DNA of 64,000 bases from Sipunculus nudus (taxonomy: Eukaryota > Annelida > Sipuncula > Golfingiida > Sipunculidae): the NCBI GenBank assembly GCA_026874595.1, contig CM049314.1, positions 51,259,812 to 51,323,811 on the forward strand, written 5' to 3'. A program made the position numbers and the translations under genes. This document shows, one piece after another, positions 1 through 12,289 of the stretch. The notes under the pieces were generated by a model that saw only the letters and a list, made by a program, of their open reading frames with translations, did no database searches and was not told the DNA's origin. Position 1 is the first letter of the stretch, and each line of letters begins with the position of its first letter.

Positions 1-300
1 AATCTCGCCTAGGCGAGTTTAAAATCCGTCTGGTGTCATCCAGGCGAGTTTAAAATCTGCCTGATATTACTTAGGCGAGTTTAAAATCTGCCTAGGCGAG
101 ATTAAAATAGTGATCTGATCTAATTTCCTAATATATTAAGCATTGTAATTGACATATGAAAGATGTTTTCAGTCGGATTTTCAATATTTTAACACTGAAT
201 GGTTATATATAGTTTAAAGGTAATATATTTATTAATATTTACAGAATATTATAGTATTAATGTAATAATTAACTTTTTTACAGTAATGTAATAATTATTC
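1..300 (+). repeat. Left inverted arm of foldback element
   Basis: This arm pairs with 1505-1800 in reverse complement. Its first 115 bases hold four CGCC(T/C)AGGCGAG-like palindromic units. The rest is AT-rich unique arm sequence. It is probably cut by the window edge. Confidence 0.75.
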
Positions 301-632
301 ATGTGATAATTAACATTATTTTTGGAAACAGAATTATGAAATAGATATTTGATTATTATTTGAACCTTTGATGTGTTTCATGTGGTCTACAGCATCCTTA
401 TCATACCAATTATTTGCTAAACATTAATTAATCTTTATTTTTTTTCTCCAGTTTTCTTAACAACCTTGGGATTGTAAATATCACTAATAATTTTTACAAA
501 AAAATAATTTGTAATTGTATTTAAATATATGGCAATTAGAGAGTAACAAGAGGTATATTGAAGCACACTTATGAGATATTATGAAGAGCAAATCTGGGGG
601 AAAAAGTCATCCAGTTGCATATTGAATCAATC

Positions 633-661
633 ATAGATAGATAGATAGACAGATAGATAGA
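633..661. repeat. (ATAG)n microsatellite
   Basis: About seven ATAG units, one mutated to ACAG, lie in the centre of the foldback element. Confidence 0.9.
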
Positions 662-1504
662 TTAGTTTAGATAGCTATTACTTCACTATTTAATGAGTAT
701 ATTACACATTAACATAAACAATCATCCTATTTGATAATTCTTACCGGACAAACAGAACAAATTAGTTGGTTGATCTAGTTCAAATGTTTCTTTTCACCCA
801 GGTATTCAACACTCAACAGTCAAAACATGTACACTTATGGTAAAAAATATGCAGGGTATCAGTATTTATGATGGACTTTGATACACCATCCTTTTTTTAG
901 GTAATTAAACATCATATGAGAAAAGGTAAAAGTTGATACACAGATGTATGCAAGTGAATATTTCTTTGTCTTATTTTGTCTTTTCTTATAATGTGTATAA
1001 TATTCTTCTGATCTTTTTTTTTTGTGAGGCATTTTGTGAAGCTTCAATATTTATGTAGACTGTGTTACAAGATAACTGCCTTTTTTTGGACAGTATTATA
1101 TCATATCAGAAAAAATATGATTTCTAGATTCATAAAGTAATAGATCATTTATGCATGTGAACATGCATTGAATTATATTGATAAAAAATAAATGAGCTAT
1201 GTTCCTTTTGTCTTTTTAAAATACTACATTACTAATATTACTAATACCAGTTTCCCTTCAAATTAATATTGACAACAAAATTATTATGTAAATAATCAGC
1301 AGCAGCCCACATCATATATCATATGAATATGCCATATACAATACCAATGTAAGTTTCTTATTACATAGTTTATAAATAAAAATATAAAATAAAAAAATTA
1401 ATGTTAATTATTACATAAATATTATAATATTCTGTAAATAATATTAAATATATATTACTTGTGAACTATACATAACCATATTAATAAAAAATATATAATA
1501 TAAA

Positions 1505-1970
1505 ATATTCCATTTCCTAAATTAATGTTAATTATTTAATTAATAATATAATCTGTAAATATTAATTAATATATTACTTGTGAACTATACGTAACCATTC
1601 AGTGTTAAAATATTGAAAATCTGACTGAAAACATCTTTCATAAGTCAATTTCAATGCATAATTTATTGGGAAATTAGATCAGATCACTATTTTAATCTCG
1701 CCTAGGCAAATTTTAAACTCGCCCAAGTGATATCAGGCAGATTTTAAACTCGCCTGGGTGACACTAGACAGATTTTAAACTCGCCTAGGCGAGATTAAAA
1801 TCATGGCCTGCTCCATGATGGATTTTAATCTCGCCTCGGCGAGATTGCGATTGTGATCTGGTCTAGGCGAGTTTAAAATCCGTCTAGCCGAGATCACAAT
1901 TGCAATCTCGCCTAGGCGAGATCACAATTGCAATCTCGTCTAGGCGAATTTAAAATCCGCCTGGATTTCA
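1505..1970 (-). repeat. Right inverted arm with extra palindromic tip
   Basis: Positions 1505-1800 mirror the left arm. From 1780 to 1970 there are further units of TCGCCTAGGCGA and GAGATCACAATTGCAATCTC, the latter itself a palindrome. The tip could fold into several nested hairpins. Confidence 0.75.
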
Positions 1971-1983
1971 ATCTCATCTCTGA

Positions 1984-2016
1984 CATATACATATATATAT
2001 ATAAATATATATATAC
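1984..2016. repeat. (AT)n-rich microsatellite
   Basis: An alternating AT tract with TATA/AAAT interruptions lies between the foldback arm and the first Helentron-like copy. Confidence 0.9.
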
Positions 2017-2017
2017 A

Positions 2018-5000
2018 ATCTCAGAAACGGCTGGAGCTATCATCACCAAATTTTATGCCAATGTTGTTCACATGAGACATATCTGAAATGGAGGTACTGG
2101 TGGCGCCACCTGCATTGACCTTTTTTGTATGGGGGTCATCAGTGCCTGTATCATACTTACGGCTACAAAAAACTTCTTCTCTGAAACCATACGGCCAAAT
2201 AGTTTAATATCGCACAGAAATGATCCTAGGGTAGTGCTTTCTGAGATTTGTTCAAATGGTCTAAGTTCAGTGACTTTTGGCTGAGTTATGGGAAGCTGAA
2301 TTTAGTCATATGCTGTAACACCCCATTTTAGCTCAGTGGCTACAAAGATCTTCTCCTCAAAAACCACTGGGCCAAATTCTTAAATCTCACACATTAATTA
2401 TCCTTAGATGTTGATAATTCAAGTTTGTTCAATTGGTTTTGGTTCAGTGATTTTTGGCTGAGTTATGGGAAGCTTAACTTAGCCATTTTGCTGTATTTTC
2501 CCATATGAGTTATAAACCTGTAAAACTTATTTTGACTGACCCTACTGAGGCCAATTTGTTTAATATTTTACAAGAATAATCCCCTGAATAATTCTTATAA
2601 TAATTGTCTTTTATGGTTCCAAAGAATGAATTTTGGCTGAATTATAAAGGTTCAATTGAGTCATTTTACCATATATGTTAGCTGTGTGAAGCAGATACAC
2701 AGATACATCAAGATACTGGCACCAGTTTATCAGCATTTATTACATCATGCCTCTAGACATTTAGATTTCAGGTTATCTATGGTTAATATTGACAAGAATG
2801 TTTTTTTAAAAGCTTTTAAAAAATGTAGATTTATGATTTTTAGATATTCCTCATGCCAGGCAATGTTTACAATCACAGCTGTACAGCTCTCTGTGGGTAT
2901 ATAAAGACGGCTGTACATGGATTATAAATAATTGGTATCCATACTCAACTTAATTCAAGATTTTGCCATCAGTGAGATGTATCTGTATTACAATTTTGCA
3001 TTCAATATGCATCTGTATTAATTTTTAGTGAACCTGTGAACTAATGCGATGATGTGGCATCGTTTGTCTTCTGTACGTTTACCCATACTATTTTGAAAAT
3101 GATTGGAGCTAGCATCATGAAATTTAATGCAAAAAATTAGCCATCTGAAAATTTTCTTAAATTTTGTAGAGAAAAAGCTAAAAAAACCTTTAAAAATCTT
3201 CTCCGACGAAAACACTCAAGCCAAATTGTTCAATATTTCACAGAAATAATCTTTTATACCATCTCCCTCAATTTTGTTCAGGAAGTTGAACTTAGTCATC
3301 TGTCCAAAAAAGCATACTAAAATGACAGTCTCAGAAACAGCCAGAGCTATCATCACCAAATTTTTTGCCAGTGTTGGTCACATGAGTCATATATGAAATT
3401 CAGGTTTTGGTGGCACCACCTGAATTGACCTATTTTTGTACGGGGGTCATTGGTCATATGTACATTAATCCATAATTTCTCAGGAATAGCAGGAGCTACC
3501 ATTCCCAGATTTTATGCAATAATCTGTCACACATCAAATTTTGTGGGATTCAGCTTATTTTTTTGCTATCTGCATTTACTTAGATTTTATAAGGAAAAAG
3601 CTGACAATATTTTAAAATTTATCTTCTTGTAAACGGTCCAGCCAAATTGTTAAATGGTTTACATAAATGATCCCAGAGGCAAGCCCTCTCAAGTTTGTTC
3701 AAATGGTTTGTATTTGATGAATTTTAGTGGAGTTTCACAAATTTGAACAGTCATTCGGCCAAGTAAGCATACTGACATAGTACTCTCAGAAATGACAGAA
3801 GCTTGCATTACCAGGTATTGTTGGTCACATGACTCATATTTGAAGTTGTAGATTTAGTGGTGCCACCTACATTGACCTGTTTTTTATGGGCAAAAAAACC
3901 TCATAATTTTAGCCTCTTTCAGCTTAATGATGAAACTGTCAAGTTGAATTGTTCAATTTTTCTAAAGACTTATCCTTGGACATGGTTCTTTCAATCATAT
4001 CAGAATATACTGAGTTTGTTGATTTTTGGTTGAGTTGTGAAAAGCTTCAGTTGGTCTTATGGCCATTATTATGTCTTTTTCAAACTGAGGACTGAAATAG
4101 TGTTCTTCTACAAAATTATTATTTCAATTATATCTTCTGTAACATTGCACAAAAATTATTCTTAGGTGTCCTTTGTTCAAGTTTACTAGAATGATTTTCG
4201 GCAGAACTATTTGACCTGTAACAATGAAAGTACTGCATCTTTTATTATTCTAGATATTTTGATAAAAAGTTTATGAATATGTCGGCTTGAAAAAAGAAAT
4301 TTTAACCAAAGTCTTTCATTATGTGTAAACATATACCAACAGGCCAAGATTGAATCTGTATCTTTAAATAGGTTGAGAAACTGCCAACTGTTTCAGATTT
4401 GGGAACAGATCAAGAGTTCATTCAGTGCAGCCAAGCACATGACCTGTGATCACCTCATGGGTGACATGTGAACACCTCATGGGCACCATGTGATCACTTC
4501 ATGGGTGTCAAGCCCCTCAGGGCAGGGCCCCTGCATGAGCTTATGCAATGGTGTGGCTACTATTTCAGATTTGGCAACAGGCTAGAGGTCAGTCTGGATC
4601 CATTTATAGCTTTGGCAGACTGCCAACTGTGTCAGATTATGCAACAGGTCAAGAGTTCACTCAGTGCAGCCAGGTACAGGTCAAAAGTTCACTCAGTCTG
4701 GCCAGGTGCAGGTCATGAGTTCATTCAGTGCAGTAGTCTGAGCAAGCAATTTGTCACAGTTCACTCGGGGCAACTGCCTTTCTCACCTAAGCTTGGTAAG
4801 CCCCATGCATCAGACTCAAGGTAAGTTTGATGTATTGGCCTAATATTTTGACCTGTCTATGTGTCTTTGATAGCTTTCTTGCTCACAAGACAGGTGTCGC
4901 CACCTACCATGACTTTTGCACACGTTTTTCTCAGGAGGGGTTTGATATATCAGTCTCAAATTGGGCGTATGTATATATCTCTGATAGCTTCGTTGTATAC

Positions 5001-5206
5001 AAGACTGGTGGTGCCAGCTACAATCTTTTTAGTGTTGTGTGCACCTATACCAGAATTTCAGCAGTGGTGTTTGTGTAATTGTTTCTTATTCAAAATGTTT
5101 AGTACTTGCATAGTTCATATACATGAAAAGTAATGGCCCAGCATTGAAGCATTATACCTGGTGTATTTCCCAATGCACAGGTTCGCATAAGGCCTGTAGG
5201 CCTTGT
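2018..5206 (+). mobile_element. Helentron-like family 1, copy A (5' truncated)
   Basis: This segment is collinear with copy B from about 6165 to 9939, lacking the first ~370 bases and the LTR-like insertion found in B. It has an internal second 5'-like end at about 3025 (TTTTTAGTGAACCTGTGA). Its 3' end carries the terminal inverted repeat CACAGGTTCGC, then the hairpin AAGGCCTGTAGGCCTT, then GT. Internal modules of 300-350 bases recur, each holding a CAAGTTTGTTCAAATGGTT-type block. A short minisatellite of CAGGTCAAGAGTTCACTCAG units sits at about 4405-4740. Short terminal inverted repeats, a 3' hairpin and an internal minisatellite fit Helentron-associated non-autonomous elements. No Rep/helicase coding is visible. 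The family name is an inference. Confidence 0.65.
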
Positions 5207-5207
5207 A

Positions 5208-5340
5208 CTTTTTAGCGAACCTGTGAGCTTATGCGATGGTGTGGCGTCTTCCGGCGTCCGGCGTCTGTTTTCCGTCCCCCGGAGTGGCTCAAGGTTTTGA
5301 AAAGGGGAGGGGGGGGGGGGGGGGGGGGGTTCAAACCCAG
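5208..5340 (+). mobile_element. Family 1 5' end fragment with G21 run
   Basis: TTTTTAGCGAACCTGTGAGC begins two bases after copy A ends, so the two are head to tail. The homology is lost after about 100 bases, beyond a GTCCGGCGTC-rich stretch. It is followed by a run of 21 G at 5309-5329. Confidence 0.65.
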
Positions 5341-5790
5341 GAAAATTAATATGAAAGCCTTTAAAAAGGTCCCCTACTCCAGAATTTGAGGGGTCCAGGC
5401 CAGAAGAAAATTGTTAAATATCCTGCAAAAAAGGCTGTTTTGCCTGTATATAAACATTTGTGTGTGTGAGGATGTGTATGTGTGCAATTATCTGTTTTAC
5501 TATATACATGTGCATTATTTACAGAAATTGTGCTGTTCTGTCAGTTAAACTTAAAGCAACCTTTGGCAATAATTCTTAGATTCTTCCTTTTAACAGTCAG
5601 TGAACCATCTATGTAATAATATAAGAACATTGACTTATTGTATACATGTCAATGAGAACTGTCAATAACAAGTGATGCTCCATTTGTGACATAAATGTGG
5701 TATTTTTTTTTTAGTATAAAAGACATTGTGATACATCCAGACATTATCTTCATGAAGATAATAACCTTTAATGTTTAATGAAGTATTTAT
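5341..5790. other. Unassigned AT-rich spacer
   Basis: No gene, RNA or recognised repeat is seen here. It contains short TGTGTGTG and AT-rich stretches and separates the family 1 fragment from copy B. Confidence 0.6.
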
Positions 5791-8700
5791 TTTTAGCGAA
5801 CCTGTGAGCTTATGCGATGGTGTGGCGTCGTCCGTCGTCTGTACGTTAACCTATACTATCTTGAAAACGGCAAGAGTTAGCATCACAAAATTTTATGCAA
5901 AAAATTAGTCATCTAAAAAACTATATCAGATTTTGCTTATTTTTTGGCTAATTGCATTTTCATAGATTTTATAGGGAAAAAGCTCAAAAAGCTTTAAAAA
6001 TCTTCTTCTCCGAAACTGTTCAGCCAAATTGTCCAATATTTCACAGAAATGATTCCTGGAACAATCTCTTTCAAGTTTGTTCTAATGGTTTAAGTTCGGT
6101 GATTTTTGGCCGAGTTACAGGAAGTTGAACTTAATCATCTGTCCAAAAAAGCATACTAAAATTACAATCTCAGAAATGGCTGGAGCTATCATCACCAAAT
6201 TTTATGCCAATGTTGATCACATGAGTCATATCTGAATTTGAGGTATTGGTTGCGCCACCTGCATCGGCCTTTTTTGTACAGGGGTCATCAGTGCCTGTAT
6301 CATACTTACGGCTACAAAAAACTTCTTCTCTGAAACCATACGGCCAAATAGTTTAATATCGCACAGAAATGATCCTAGGGTAGTGCTTTCTGAAATTTGT
6401 TCAAATGGCCTAAGTTCAGTGACTTTTTGCTGAGTTATGGGAAGCTGAATTTAGTCATATGCCATAACAGCCCATTTTAGCTCAGTGGCTACAAAGAACT
6501 TCTTCTCAAAAACCACTGGGCCAAATTCTTAAATTTCACACATAAATTATTCTTAAGATGTTGATAATTCAAGTTTGTTCAAATGGTTTTTGTTCAATGA
6601 TTTTTGGCTGAGTTATGGGAAGCTTAACTTAGCCATTTTGCTGTATTTTCTCATATGAGTTATAAACCTGCAAAACGATTTGATTGACGCCACTGAGGCC
6701 AATTTGTTTAATATTTTACAGGAATAATCCCCTGAATAATTCTTATAATAATTGTCTTTTATGGTTCAAAAGAATGAATTTTGGCTGAATTATAAAGATT
6801 GAATTGAGTCATTTTACCATATATGTTAGCGGTATGAAGCAGATACATCTGGCCTGGCACCAGTTTATCAGCATTTATTACATCATGCCTCTAGACATTT
6901 AGATTTCAGGTTATCTATGGTCAATATTGACAAGAATGATTTTAAAAGCTTTTAAAAAATGTAGATTTCTGATTTTAGATATTCCTCATGCCAGGCAGTG
7001 TTTACAATCACAGGTATACAGCTCTCTGTGAGTATATAAAGATGGCTGTACATGGATTATAAATAATTGGTATCCATACTCAACTTTATTCAAGATTTTG
7101 CCATCAGTGAGATGTATCTGTATTATAATTTTGCATTCAATATGCATCTGTAGTAATTTTTAGCGAACCTGTGAGCTAATGCGATGGTTTGGCATCGTCT
7201 GTCGTCGTCGTTAACCCATTCTATCTGGAAACCAGCTGGAGCTAGTACATTGAAAATTAATGCAAAAAATTAGCCATCTGAAAAACTCTGCATTTTCTTA
7301 GATTTTATAGAGAAAAAGCTAAAAAAATTTTTTAAATCTTCTCCGAAACAGTCAAGCCAAATTGTTCAATATTTCACAGAAAAATCTTTTATACCATCTC
7401 TCTCAAGTTTGTTCGAATTGTTCAAGTTCGGTGAATTTGGCCGAGTTACAAGAAGTTAAACTAAGCTTACTGTCCAAAAAAGCATACTAAAATGACATTT
7501 TCAGAAACGGCCGGAGCTATCATCACCAAATTTTATGCCAGTGTTGGTCACATGAGTCATATATGAAATTCAGGTATTGGTGGCGCCACCTGCATTGACC
7601 TTTTTTTGTACGTGGGTCATTGGTCATCTGTACATTAACCCATAATTTCTCAGGAATAGCAGGAGCTACCATCCCTAGATTTTATGCAATAATCTGTCAC
7701 ATATCAAATGTTGTGGGATTCAGCTTATTTTTTTGCTATCTGCATTTACTTAGATTTTATAGGGAAAAAGCTGAAAAACCTTTAAAAGTCTTCTTCTTGT
7801 AAACGGTCCAGCCTAATTGTTCAATATTTTACAGAAATGATCCAAGAGGCAAGCCCTCTCAAGTTTGTTCAAATGGTTTGCATTTGATGAATTTAAGTGG
7901 TGTTACACGAATTTGAACAGTCATTTGGCCAAGTAAGCATACTGACATAGTAATCTCAGACATGACAGAATCTAGCATTACCAAGTATTGTGCAGATGTT
8001 TGTCACATGACTCATATTTGAAGTTGCAGATTTTGTGTTGCCACCTACATTGACCTGTTTTTATGGGCAAAAACCTCATAATTTTAGCCTCTTTCAGCTT
8101 AAAATGTTTATGATGAAACTGTCAATTTTAATCGTTCAATTTTTCAAAAGAATTATCCTAGGACATGTTTCTTTCAATCATATCAGAAAAGCTTAAGTTG
8201 GTCAAGATTATGGCCAGTATTATGTCTATTTTAAACTGAGGACAGCAAAACTGTTCTTCTACAAAATTATTATTTCAATTATAACTTCTGTAACATTTCA
8301 CAAAATTTATTCTTAGGTGGCCTTTGTTCAAGTTTACTTAAATGATTTTTGGCAGAATTATTGGACCTTTAACAATGTTGGAACTGCATCTTTTGTTATT
8401 TTAGATATTTTGATAAAAAGTTTATGAATATGTCAGCTTGAAAAAAGCATTTTAGCAAAGTCTCTCAGTATGTGTAAACAGATTTACCAACAGGCCAAGA
8501 TTGTGTTTGTATCTTTAAATAGGTTGAGAAACTGCCAACTGTTTCAGATTTGGCAACAGATCAAGAGTTCATTCAGTGCAGCCAGATATAGGTCAAGAGT
8601 TCAGTCAGTGCAGCCAGATATAGGTCAAGAGTTCAGTCAGTGCAGCCAAGCACAAGGCATGTGATCACCTCATGGGTGACATGTGAACACCTCATGGCCA

Positions 8701-9173
8701 CCATGTGATCACCTCATGGGTTTCATGCCCCTCAGGGCTGCATGTGAATTACCAACTGTGTCAGATTATGCAACAGGTCAAGAGTTCACTGAGTGCAGCC
8801 AGGTACAGGTCGAAAGTTCACTCAGTCTAGCCAGGTGCTGGTCATGAGTTAACTTAGTGCAGTAGCCTGAGCAAGCAATTTGTCAGAGTTTACTCGGGGC
8901 AACTGCCATTTTCACCTAAGTCTGGTCAGCCCAATGCATCAGACTCAAGGTAAGTTTGATGTATTGGCCTGATATTTTGACCTGTCTATGTGTCTTTGAT
9001 GGCTTTCTCGTTCACAAGACAGATGTTGCCACCTGCAATGACTTTTGCACAGTGTATGTGCCTGCTTATTTCTACAGAGGAATTTGATATATCAACTTGA
9101 AATTGTGCATATGTATATATCTCTGATAGTTTCATTGTATACAAGACTGGTGGTGCCAGCTACAATCATTTTT

Positions 9174-9760
9174 ATGCAACCACACACACATTTGCACATA
9201 ATAAAGTCATGTATGAGATGTAGGGCCCAATGGGCCTTTTAAACATTTATTACATAAAGATACAGAGGTTACAGTGTCTGAAACCGAGAACAATACATGA
9301 TATGTGATAGGTGGGGACCCAAAAAATGCCCCACGAATAAAATACATAATGGCAATAATACAAAGAACCGGAATAAAACATATAAAAGCAATAATCCAAA
9401 GAATAAAAATGCTGGGATGGGTGGCGGAAAAAACGATCGGTGGCAGCAGTGTTGAACAGGCAAGGCGAGAGTAAATGTATACAGGATGGGACCGAGTATA
9501 AATAGGTGACCAGCTGACCAAGGGAACCCGGATGGGATACCTCCCGCTGATTGGCTAATTGAATTTGGGGGAATTTTGAGATATTACCGGAGATGCCCGA
9601 CGGCATCAGGAGGGCTCTCGGGCCAGCTCCGGTACGTACGCCCACGAGCCTTGCCTGTTGCAAAATGGGGTCATGGATCAAAACAAAAGAAAATATGGCT
9701 GCCACCGCGAGTGCATGTGAGGTTACATAAAGCCGCCTGGTCCTGCGAACCATACGGGTA
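9174..9760 (-). mobile_element. LTR-like insertion within copy B
   Basis: Comparison with copies A, C and D shows 587 extra bases between CAATCATTTTT and TTTGTGTTGTGTGC. Read on the minus strand it has a CCAAT box (9550-9554), a TATTTATA box 46 bases downstream (9497-9504) and an AATAAA signal (9246-9251). That order is expected of an LTR (U3, R, U5) or a short polymerase II unit. The ends are not the classic TG...CA, and at most TTT can be read as a target duplication. A solo LTR is therefore likely but unproven. A 176-aa minus-strand reading frame across the promoter is probably chance. Confidence 0.5.
9497..9554 (-). promoter_or_regulatory. CCAAT + TATA promoter of the LTR-like insertion
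   Basis: On the minus strand AGCCAATCAGCG is followed, at normal polymerase II spacing, by TATTTATA. Start of transcription would be expected near 9470. Confidence 0.5.
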
Positions 9761-9939
9761 TTTGTGTTGTGTGCACCCATGCCAGAATTTCAGCAGTGAT
9801 GTTTGTGTAATTGTTTCTTATTCAAAATGTTTAGTGCTTGCATTCTTCATATACATGAGAAGTAATGGTCCAGCATTGAAGCATTATACCTGGTGTATTT
9901 CCCAATGCACAGGTTCGCACTAGGCCTGTAGGCCTTGTT

Positions 9940-12124
9940 ATAATTAATTATTGAAAGTTTACATAGTAACACTTAGTAATTACAACTTACAAGTATTTAT
10001 TATATTCTGAGGTAATGCATCATTATAGCCTTAATTATGAATTTATTTTTTAACAATTTTCTCACACCATTTCTATGAAATTTACATGACGCGTGTAAAC
10101 ACATATAGTCAGTGAGTTAATATTATTTATCTTATTTATTGTTGAATAGAAGCATCTTAATGATTTTTTTCTGAATGGTTGTCATGTCTGATTCCAAGTG
10201 CAATATTAATCACAAATATGATTTTTATCTCTTTTTTTACTAATTGTAAAAAAAAAAGGATTTTTCCCTTCTCTTGCTACATACCTGCTCCCCCAGGCAG
10301 GGTACATATGCTGCCATAGAATGCAATATATTATTGATTTTTTTTTAAATCATACATCAACAATTTTAATGTGATCACTAAATATTTAGATTGATAGTTT
10401 TTTAAATGACAGCATTCACTTTTGACAAGATTTAATGTTATAGGTATGATAATTAATATGTTAATATTGCCAACATCCAGACCAAGAAAGGCGACAGCTT
10501 GGGGGGAAATGAACAGACAAAACTTCTGTGAAAAATATAGGCATTGTACTATTTATAGCCGATGTTTACACGTTTAATTTATTAAAAAACAGCTCAATTA
10601 TTCAATATAATATCTCTGATTGTCTTTCGGTAAGTTCTTGATGATTTTCGGTATAATTTAATTTTTTTTTGTCATTTGAATAATCAGAATATCTAGGCCG
10701 ATCACCAAAATTTGAGCTCGCGCTTTGTCACACTGATCAGATCTGTGAGTTGTAACTAACACCAGTATTGGCTGTAATGTTCATCGGTCTTGCATCTTTG
10801 AGTGCCAGTGAACACCTAATGTAATGTTAATTTTCGACAAGGTTACAATAAAAAAGAGAGCTATACAATTAAACTTGAATACTCGTCAATAACAGTTACT
10901 GACCTTTTACCAGAGATATATCAACTATATTTGTGGTGACAGGAGGTAACATATCGTTGCATGCACATGAACTCATGAATACTTTGACTGGGAGTGGGAG
11001 ACACACTGTCAACAGGGCCGAGATTGTTACATTTTGTTTAATCCCATCAACTTTGAAGAGTGACGTGCTGGTTCGGGGTAAATGTAACACTTTTTAGCAC
11101 TGGTTACGGGCAAATGTTTACCAATAGATTGTGTATAGGAACATAAAGGCTGCGTCTTTTGACTTTCATATGTGTCAATATGGACTCAGTATATTACAGG
11201 GCCAAATCAGGCCAGCCTTGTCCCATCCCTGCGTTTCTTCTTGTCTTGTGATTTTATTATGAAGAGAAGGAAGAAAACACATTTCTGTATAAAGTAACTT
11301 TGTATAAAAGGTTGAATGATACCTGGAGTAACTTTTATACAAATTGTATGCCTCGACCGTATTAAAACACCCTTATGACGACAGGTCCATCGGGCATTGA
11401 AAGTTTACACGCGTGTCCGACCTGATGTCCGACCTCCACGTGTGTTTACATGGCCTCGTTTTAAGTCCAGCAATCACGTTCGCTGATTAGCTAATAGACC
11501 TGTCGATCACGCACTCGCTGTCAGGTCAATTGTAACAGTGGGTTTTATCATGCATATCTATAATATTCCTCTATTTGTTATGCATCTTTAGATATTTATA
11601 AGTATTATCTCTAAGGCAGGGAGTGTATTTATATAATATGTGTTCTTTTCCCTTACAAGAATCAAACAGGTTTATTTTAACTTAAGACACCCCCTAGTGT
11701 GGGATTTGTTTTGTATTGTTACCTTGACAGGCAGTCTATTAAGATTTACAAACAACACTTTGATCTTACAACTATTTTTTCAAGGGAGAACACTAACACG
11801 ACCTAATTTCACTGGAAATCATCTCCTTACCAGCTGTTTCAACATAACATGGTTCAGTAATGTGGGCAGGTTTGGCTTGTTATGTTGTATCAGCCAAGCT
11901 GATTTAGTATTAGATCAAGGTGATGGCATTCATTGATAAGCCAAAAGCTGTGGATCCATTTTAACATGAGATTACACATATCCACAAGTGGACCTTACAA
12001 CTTGGAATATGGATTGTTCTAAAATATAGAATGCCCATAGATCATGAATAAATTCAGCTCTGATAATTTATTTAAGCTCCAATGATTTTTATTAATCTGA
12101 GTTAAAGCAGTGACCCTGATTGTT
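9940..12124. other. Mostly unassigned intronic or intergenic DNA
   Basis: This is AT-rich sequence with no supported gene. A less AT-rich patch at about 11357-11560 holds several CpGs, an E-box CACGTG (about 11440), and inverted GACAGGTC/GACCTGTC about 130 bases apart. It could be a small decayed element or a regulatory patch, but nothing decides this. Confidence 0.5.
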
Positions 12125-12270
12125 CAACTGATTGTCCATTAACAGGGCAATTAACCCAGAAACTTCTAATTTGACATCCAGGGAGGTCCTGGGGAAATCT
12201 CCTTGGAAACTAAGAATGGGTCACCATGACCAATTTTCTGTTTCCAAGGACAACACACAATTTTGGCACA
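12125..12270 (+). repeat. Family 2 internal module fragment
   Basis: TTAACAGGGCAATTAACCCA, GACATCCAGGGAGGTCC and AAATCTCCTTGGAAAC match the order of motifs in the ~330-bp modules at 40740-41720. No ends are present. Confidence 0.6.
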
Positions 12271-12289
12271 CTTAAGCGAGACTCTTCAT

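Larger units (their letters stand above)
1..1970. mobile_element. Foldback-type element with long palindrome-rich inverted arms
   Basis: The left arm (1 to about 300) and the reverse complement of about 1505-1800 match over their length with scattered mismatches. They share the motifs GAGATTAAAATAGTGATCTG, GAAAGATGTTTTCAGTC and TATTTTAACACTGAATGGTTA in the same order. Each arm tip is built from repeats of the palindrome CTCGCCTAGGCGAG alternating with GTTTAAAATC(T/C)G. The right arm continues to about 1970 with more palindromes, so the left arm probably starts before the window. A second copy of the inner right arm segment lies at about 1428-1482. The roughly 1.2-kb centre is AT-rich and has no convincing coding sequence. 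Long modular inverted arms suggest a Foldback-type non-autonomous DNA element. The superfamily is not assignable because no target duplication is visible. Confidence 0.7.
5791..9939 (+). mobile_element. Helentron-like family 1, copy B (complete ends, composite)
   Basis: Both ends are present: 5' TTTTAGCGAACCTGTGAGC and 3' CACAGGTTCGC followed by the hairpin AGGCCTGTAGGCCT and TGTT. The 5' GCGAACCTGTG and 3' CACAGGTTCGC are exact inverted repeats. A second complete-looking 5' end lies inside at about 7157, so the element may be a nested or duplicated composite. A C/T-rich GTCGTCCGTCGTCTG block follows the start, as in the other families here. CAGCCAGATATAGGTCAAGA-type minisatellite units occur at about 8550-8870. 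The copy is interrupted at 9174-9760 by an LTR-like insertion. No transposase or Rep/helicase reading frame was found. Confidence 0.7.

Noticed and set aside
859-1047. 62-aa minus-strand frame in the foldback element
   Set aside because: It is Lys-rich, AT-driven and short, with no domain and no other support.
4468-4824. 118-aa plus-strand open frame in copy A
   Set aside because: It spans the internal minisatellite of family 1 and is not conserved as a frame in copies B, C or D.
9250-9780. 176-aa minus-strand open frame
   Set aside because: It runs across the CCAAT and TATA boxes of the LTR-like insertion and matches no recognised domain.
11357-11560. CpG-containing patch as an arrestin promoter or first exon
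   Set aside because: No exon with splice sites or arrestin N-terminal sequence is visible there. The motifs (one E-box, a short inverted repeat) are too weak.
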